This document shows positions 31,597-33,959 of a stretch of 33,959 nt of DNA, in pieces. The notes beneath the pieces are model-generated. The model was not told the DNA's origin. It saw only the letters and a list, made by a program, of their open reading frames with translations, and ran no database searches. Position 1 is the first letter of the stretch. Every line of letters starts with the position of its first letter. Source of the stretch: Clostridium sp. (lineage in GTDB: Bacteria > Bacillota > Clostridia > Clostridiales > Clostridiaceae); the NCBI GenBank assembly GCA_012512905.1, contig JAAZDF010000042.1, positions 1 through 33,959 on the forward strand. Direction: 5' to 3'. A program made the translations under genes and the position numbers.

Positions 31597-33812
31597 TATG
31601 CTATCTCCTCCTCTGAAAGTTGAGATGCGGCTATCTCTTGATAAATTTTATTGTTTTTCAATAAATAATCATGAGTTCCTTCTCCAACAATTCTACCTTC
31701 ATTCATGACAAGAATTTTGTCCGCATCTTTAATTGTAGAAATTCTTTGCGCTACTATAATAACTGTATTATTAACTTCTTTTTTAAGAGCTTTTCTTAGA
31801 TTAGCATCTGTTTTAAAGTCGAGTGCTGAAAAACTATCATCAAAGATTATGACTTCTGATTTGGCTGCAAGAGCTCTTGCAATTGAAAGCCTTTGTCTTT
31901 GGCCACCTGAAACATTTGTTCCACCTTGAGATATAGGATAATCATATTCACCACTAAGATTTGATATAAATTCTTCTGATTGCGATATTTTAGCAACTTT
32001 TTTCATATCTTTATCCGAAAGTTTAGGATTAGAATATTTTATGTTGTTTTCTATAGTTCCTGTGAACAAGACACCTTGCTGAGGAACATAACTTACTCTA
32101 GATCTTAGATCGTCTAGCTTTAATTCTTTTATATTAATCCCATCTAAAAGGATTTCTCCCTCCGTAACATCGTAAAATCTTGGTATTAGATTTACTAGAG
32201 TTGATTTTCCAGATCCCGTAGATCCAATAAATGCTGTAGTTTCTCCGCTGCTTGCTTTAAAATTAATTTCTTCTAATATACATTCAGATGCATCAGGATA
32301 CTTGAAACATACATTTTTAAATTCAATCTCACCATTTATTTTTTCTGGAAGAGTTTTAAAATCAATAGGATCTTTTATTTTTATATCTGATTCGATTACT
32401 TCAGATACTCGGTTTAGAGATACAGTTGCTCTTGGTAAAATAATTGATACCATTGAAAGCATAACAAAGCTCATAATAATTTGAGTAGTATATTGTATAA
32501 ATGCCATCATATCTCCTACTTGCATGTAACCAGCATCAATTTGTTTTGCTCCAACCCATACAACAAGAATTGTTATTCCATTTAAAACTAACATCATTGT
32601 AGGCTGCATAGTAGACATAAGTCTTGAGACAAATAAATTTAGTTTAGTTAATTTCATGTTTGCTGTTTCAAACTTTTCTTCTTCGTATTTCTCGTTGTTA
32701 AAAGCTCTTATAACAAGCATTCCAACTAAAGAGTCTCTAAGAACAAGATTAACCCTATCAACTAACTCTTGAAGTATTTTAAACCTTGGAACAGCAATAC
32801 TAAAGAGCACTATTACAAGTCCTAAAACAAGTAGCAGGCCCAGACCAATAACCCATGCCATGGATATATTTATGCTTAAAGCTTTTATTAGGCCACCTAT
32901 ACCAAGAATTGGAGCATAAAATACCATTCTAAGTAGATTGGATACTAAATTTTGAACTTGCTGAATATCATTTGTACTTCTTGTAATTAACGAAGAAGTT
33001 GAAAAGTCTTTAAATTCACTTAGTGAGAAATCACTAACTTGCCTAAAAAGTTTTGTTCTTAAATCTTTTCCAAGATTTGCAGCAACTCTTGCAGCAAAAA
33101 AACTAACAGATGCTGCAACTATAAGAGTACCTAGAGCTATAAGGACCATTATTATACCTTTTTCCCAAATAAAACTCGTTTGCATCTTGTCAAGATCTGC
33201 TCCAAGCAGTTCATATTCTGAAGTTAACTTAACGATAGCTCCTTGTTTTAATCTTGATTCTGGAAAATTAGATAAAATTTCTTTTAAAGTTCCTGTAAAG
33301 TTCGCTCGCTCATCTTCATCCATATTGTCAATTGATTTAAAAGGATTATCAGGGTCTATATCTAAAGGAAGTGCATTAAATATATCTTTATTTTGTTCTC
33401 CACCACCTGTTTCAATAGCATTAATTAAAAATAAACTTTCTTTCATAAAGTCTAAATTTTCAATATTTGATTTTGAATTATCCTCTAAAGCATATGTATT
33501 AAAATCTTTTGCATTTGGAAAAGTTTTTATAGTTTTTTCGTAATTTTTGTTATCCTCATCTAATAATTTATAATTATTAGAAACTATTTCTGATTCTTCT
33601 TTTGTAAGGAAATAATTTGCATTTTGCAAAGTATCTTCTGTAATTATTTCTGGTACTGCATTTTCTACACCATTTTGTGATATTCCCACGTTTACGATTT
33701 GTGACATGTAATCTGGCAGTGCCAAATTTAAAAGAGCTTGTCCAAAAAGAAGTAAAACAATAACAAGAATAAAAAATGTATAGGGCTTTAAGTACTTAAT
33801 AAAATTTTTCAT
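31596..33812 (-). CDS. ABC exporter half-transporter with large extracellular insertion, degenerate-site subunit
   Basis: At 738 residues this partner is longer than usual because about 180 residues (roughly 33-215) are inserted between the first membrane helix (YTFFILVIVLLLFGQALLN) and the second (MVLIALGTLIVAASVSFFAA); they are hydrophilic and would lie outside the cell. The BmrC/LmrC type of subunit also carries an extracytoplasmic region there. Walker A GSTGSGKST is near 530, the signature is VSGGQRQRLS, and Walker B reads VIIFDDSFSALD, with Asp where the catalytic Glu is expected, the mark of the non-hydrolytic site in heterodimeric exporters. GGAGGG precedes the ATG. It is first in a two-gene operon, with a promoter at 33858-33886 overlapped by an inverted repeat. 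Confidence 0.92.
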   Translation of the reverse strand: MKNFIKYLKPYTFFILVIVLLLFGQALLNLALPDYMSQIVNVGISQNGVENAVPEIITEDTLQNANYFLTKEESEIVSNNYKLLDEDNKNYEKTIKTFPNAKDFNTYALEDNSKSNIENLDFMKESLFLINAIETGGGEQNKDIFNALPLDIDPDNPFKSIDNMDEDERANFTGTLKEILSNFPESRLKQGAIVKLTSEYELLGADLDKMQTSFIWEKGIIMVLIALGTLIVAASVSFFAARVAANLGKDLRTKLFRQVSDFSLSEFKDFSTSSLITRSTNDIQQVQNLVSNLLRMVFYAPILGIGGLIKALSINISMAWVIGLGLLLVLGLVIVLFSIAVPRFKILQELVDRVNLVLRDSLVGMLVIRAFNNEKYEEEKFETANMKLTKLNLFVSRLMSTMQPTMMLVLNGITILVVWVGAKQIDAGYMQVGDMMAFIQYTTQIIMSFVMLSMVSIILPRATVSLNRVSEVIESDIKIKDPIDFKTLPEKINGEIEFKNVCFKYPDASECILEEINFKASSGETTAFIGSTGSGKSTLVNLIPRFYDVTEGEILLDGINIKELKLDDLRSRVSYVPQQGVLFTGTIENNIKYSNPKLSDKDMKKVAKISQSEEFISNLSGEYDYPISQGGTNVSGGQRQRLSIARALAAKSEVIIFDDSFSALDFKTDANLRKALKKEVNNTVIIVAQRISTIKDADKILVMNEGRIVGEGTHDYLLKNNKIYQEIAASQLSEEEIA

Positions 33813-33857
33813 ATATTCTATCCCTCCACACTATATAGTTGTAAATTCATAATTAAT

Positions 33858-33886
33858 ATTATATTTTGATTTCTAATATAAGTAAA
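33858..33886 (-). promoter_or_regulatory. Promoter of the ABC exporter operon
   Basis: On the minus strand TTTACT (33886-33881) and a perfect TATAAT (33863-33858) are separated by 17 bases, about 45 bases before the start codon. Confidence 0.65.
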
Positions 33887-33909
33887 CAGCTTATAAGCGA
33901 TAGCTGTTT
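33884..33909. promoter_or_regulatory. Inverted repeat overlapping the ABC operon -35
   Basis: AAACAGCT (33884-33891) and AGCTGTTT (33902-33909) form an eight-base inverted repeat with a ten-base spacer that shares three bases with the -35 box. Its place suits repressor binding. The plus-strand T run after it leaves a weak terminator for an upstream plus-strand gene as the alternative. Confidence 0.45.
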
Positions 33910-33959
33910 TTGCATATAACTTTATACTATCATATAATTACATTGAAAATATTAATGAG

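Noticed and set aside
31810-31850. Asp instead of catalytic Glu after Walker B of the 738-residue ABC protein, first read as an inactivating mutation
   Set aside because: The partner carries the matching altered signature, the established pattern of heterodimeric exporters with one degenerate site.
1-33959. Search for tRNA, rRNA, CRISPR arrays and integration sites
   Set aside because: No cloverleaf, rRNA motif, regularly spaced direct repeat or paired attachment site was recognised on either strand.

Overview
The window reads as ordinary chromosome from a low-GC, Gram-positive (Firmicutes-type) anaerobe. The support is strongly AT-rich sequence, GGAGG-type ribosome binding sites before nearly every gene, TTGACA/TATAAT and extended -10 (TGnTATAAT) promoters, a tRNA-sensing T-box leader, a cluster of classic hairpin-plus-T-run terminators, and proteins that match Bacillus/Clostridium families (RapZ, YutG, YtqA, PepF, MgsA, a CcpA-like LacI regulator). 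A Clostridia or Tissierellia affiliation is my inference. No rRNA, tRNA, CRISPR array, prophage or intact insertion sequence was seen.

Layout. 1-3.7 kb: end of a transposase, a promoter plus short terminated leader, a DEAD-box RNA helicase, then the dihydroxyacetone kinase pair dhaK-dhaL. 3.7-9.8 kb: mostly single-gene units separated by bidirectional terminators: EamA transporter, D-2-hydroxyacid dehydrogenase, YbjQ protein, an ArsC/LMW-phosphatase-like protein without its catalytic cysteine, aldo/keto reductase, methylglyoxal synthase with an unknown membrane protein, and glutamate racemase. 9.87-10.0 kb: a compact multi-hairpin RNA on the minus strand driven by a near-consensus promoter. 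10.1-13.5 kb: a tight operon of cyclophilin, DUF3783-like protein, XRE regulator with a degenerate S24-like tail, and oligoendopeptidase F. 13.6-16.6 kb, minus strand: Cof-type HAD phosphatase, a bacterial aeRF1-like protein (baeRF) and ribosomal protein L25/Ctc. 16.8-21 kb: Gfo/Idh/MocA oxidoreductase, stand-alone ATP-cone protein with rapZ, then a YtqA-type radical SAM protein overlapping comB. 21-22.5 kb: a TudS-like protein lacking its cysteines, then a barnase/barstar pair. 22.5-27.7 kb: T-box and ileS, CcpA-like regulator with a PgpA-family lipid phosphatase. 27.7-34 kb: a gene-poor gap, a MATE exporter, and convergent to it a heterodimeric ABC exporter pair.

Connections. DhaKL would make dihydroxyacetone phosphate and MgsA would drain it to methylglyoxal, while the aldo/keto reductase is of a class that can reduce such aldehydes; this link is inference. 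Translation and RNA themes recur: helicase, baeRF, L25, RapZ, ileS with T-box, a secreted-type RNase with its inhibitor. A second theme is enzyme folds that have lost catalytic residues: the ArsC-like protein (Cys to Ser), the S24-like domain (Ser and Lys lost) and the TudS-like protein (all three cluster cysteines lost). The least explained items are the minus-strand RNA at 9868-9995, the ArsC-like pseudoenzyme with a CsoR/CstR-type operator in front of it, the cysteine-less TudS relative, and the baeRF gene.

Several gene starts given here are chosen by Shine-Dalgarno position rather than by the longest open frame (dhaL, the hydroxyacid dehydrogenase, the HAD phosphatase, L25, the Gfo/Idh oxidoreductase, the ATP-cone protein, the radical SAM protein, the TudS-like protein, barstar and the LacI regulator).
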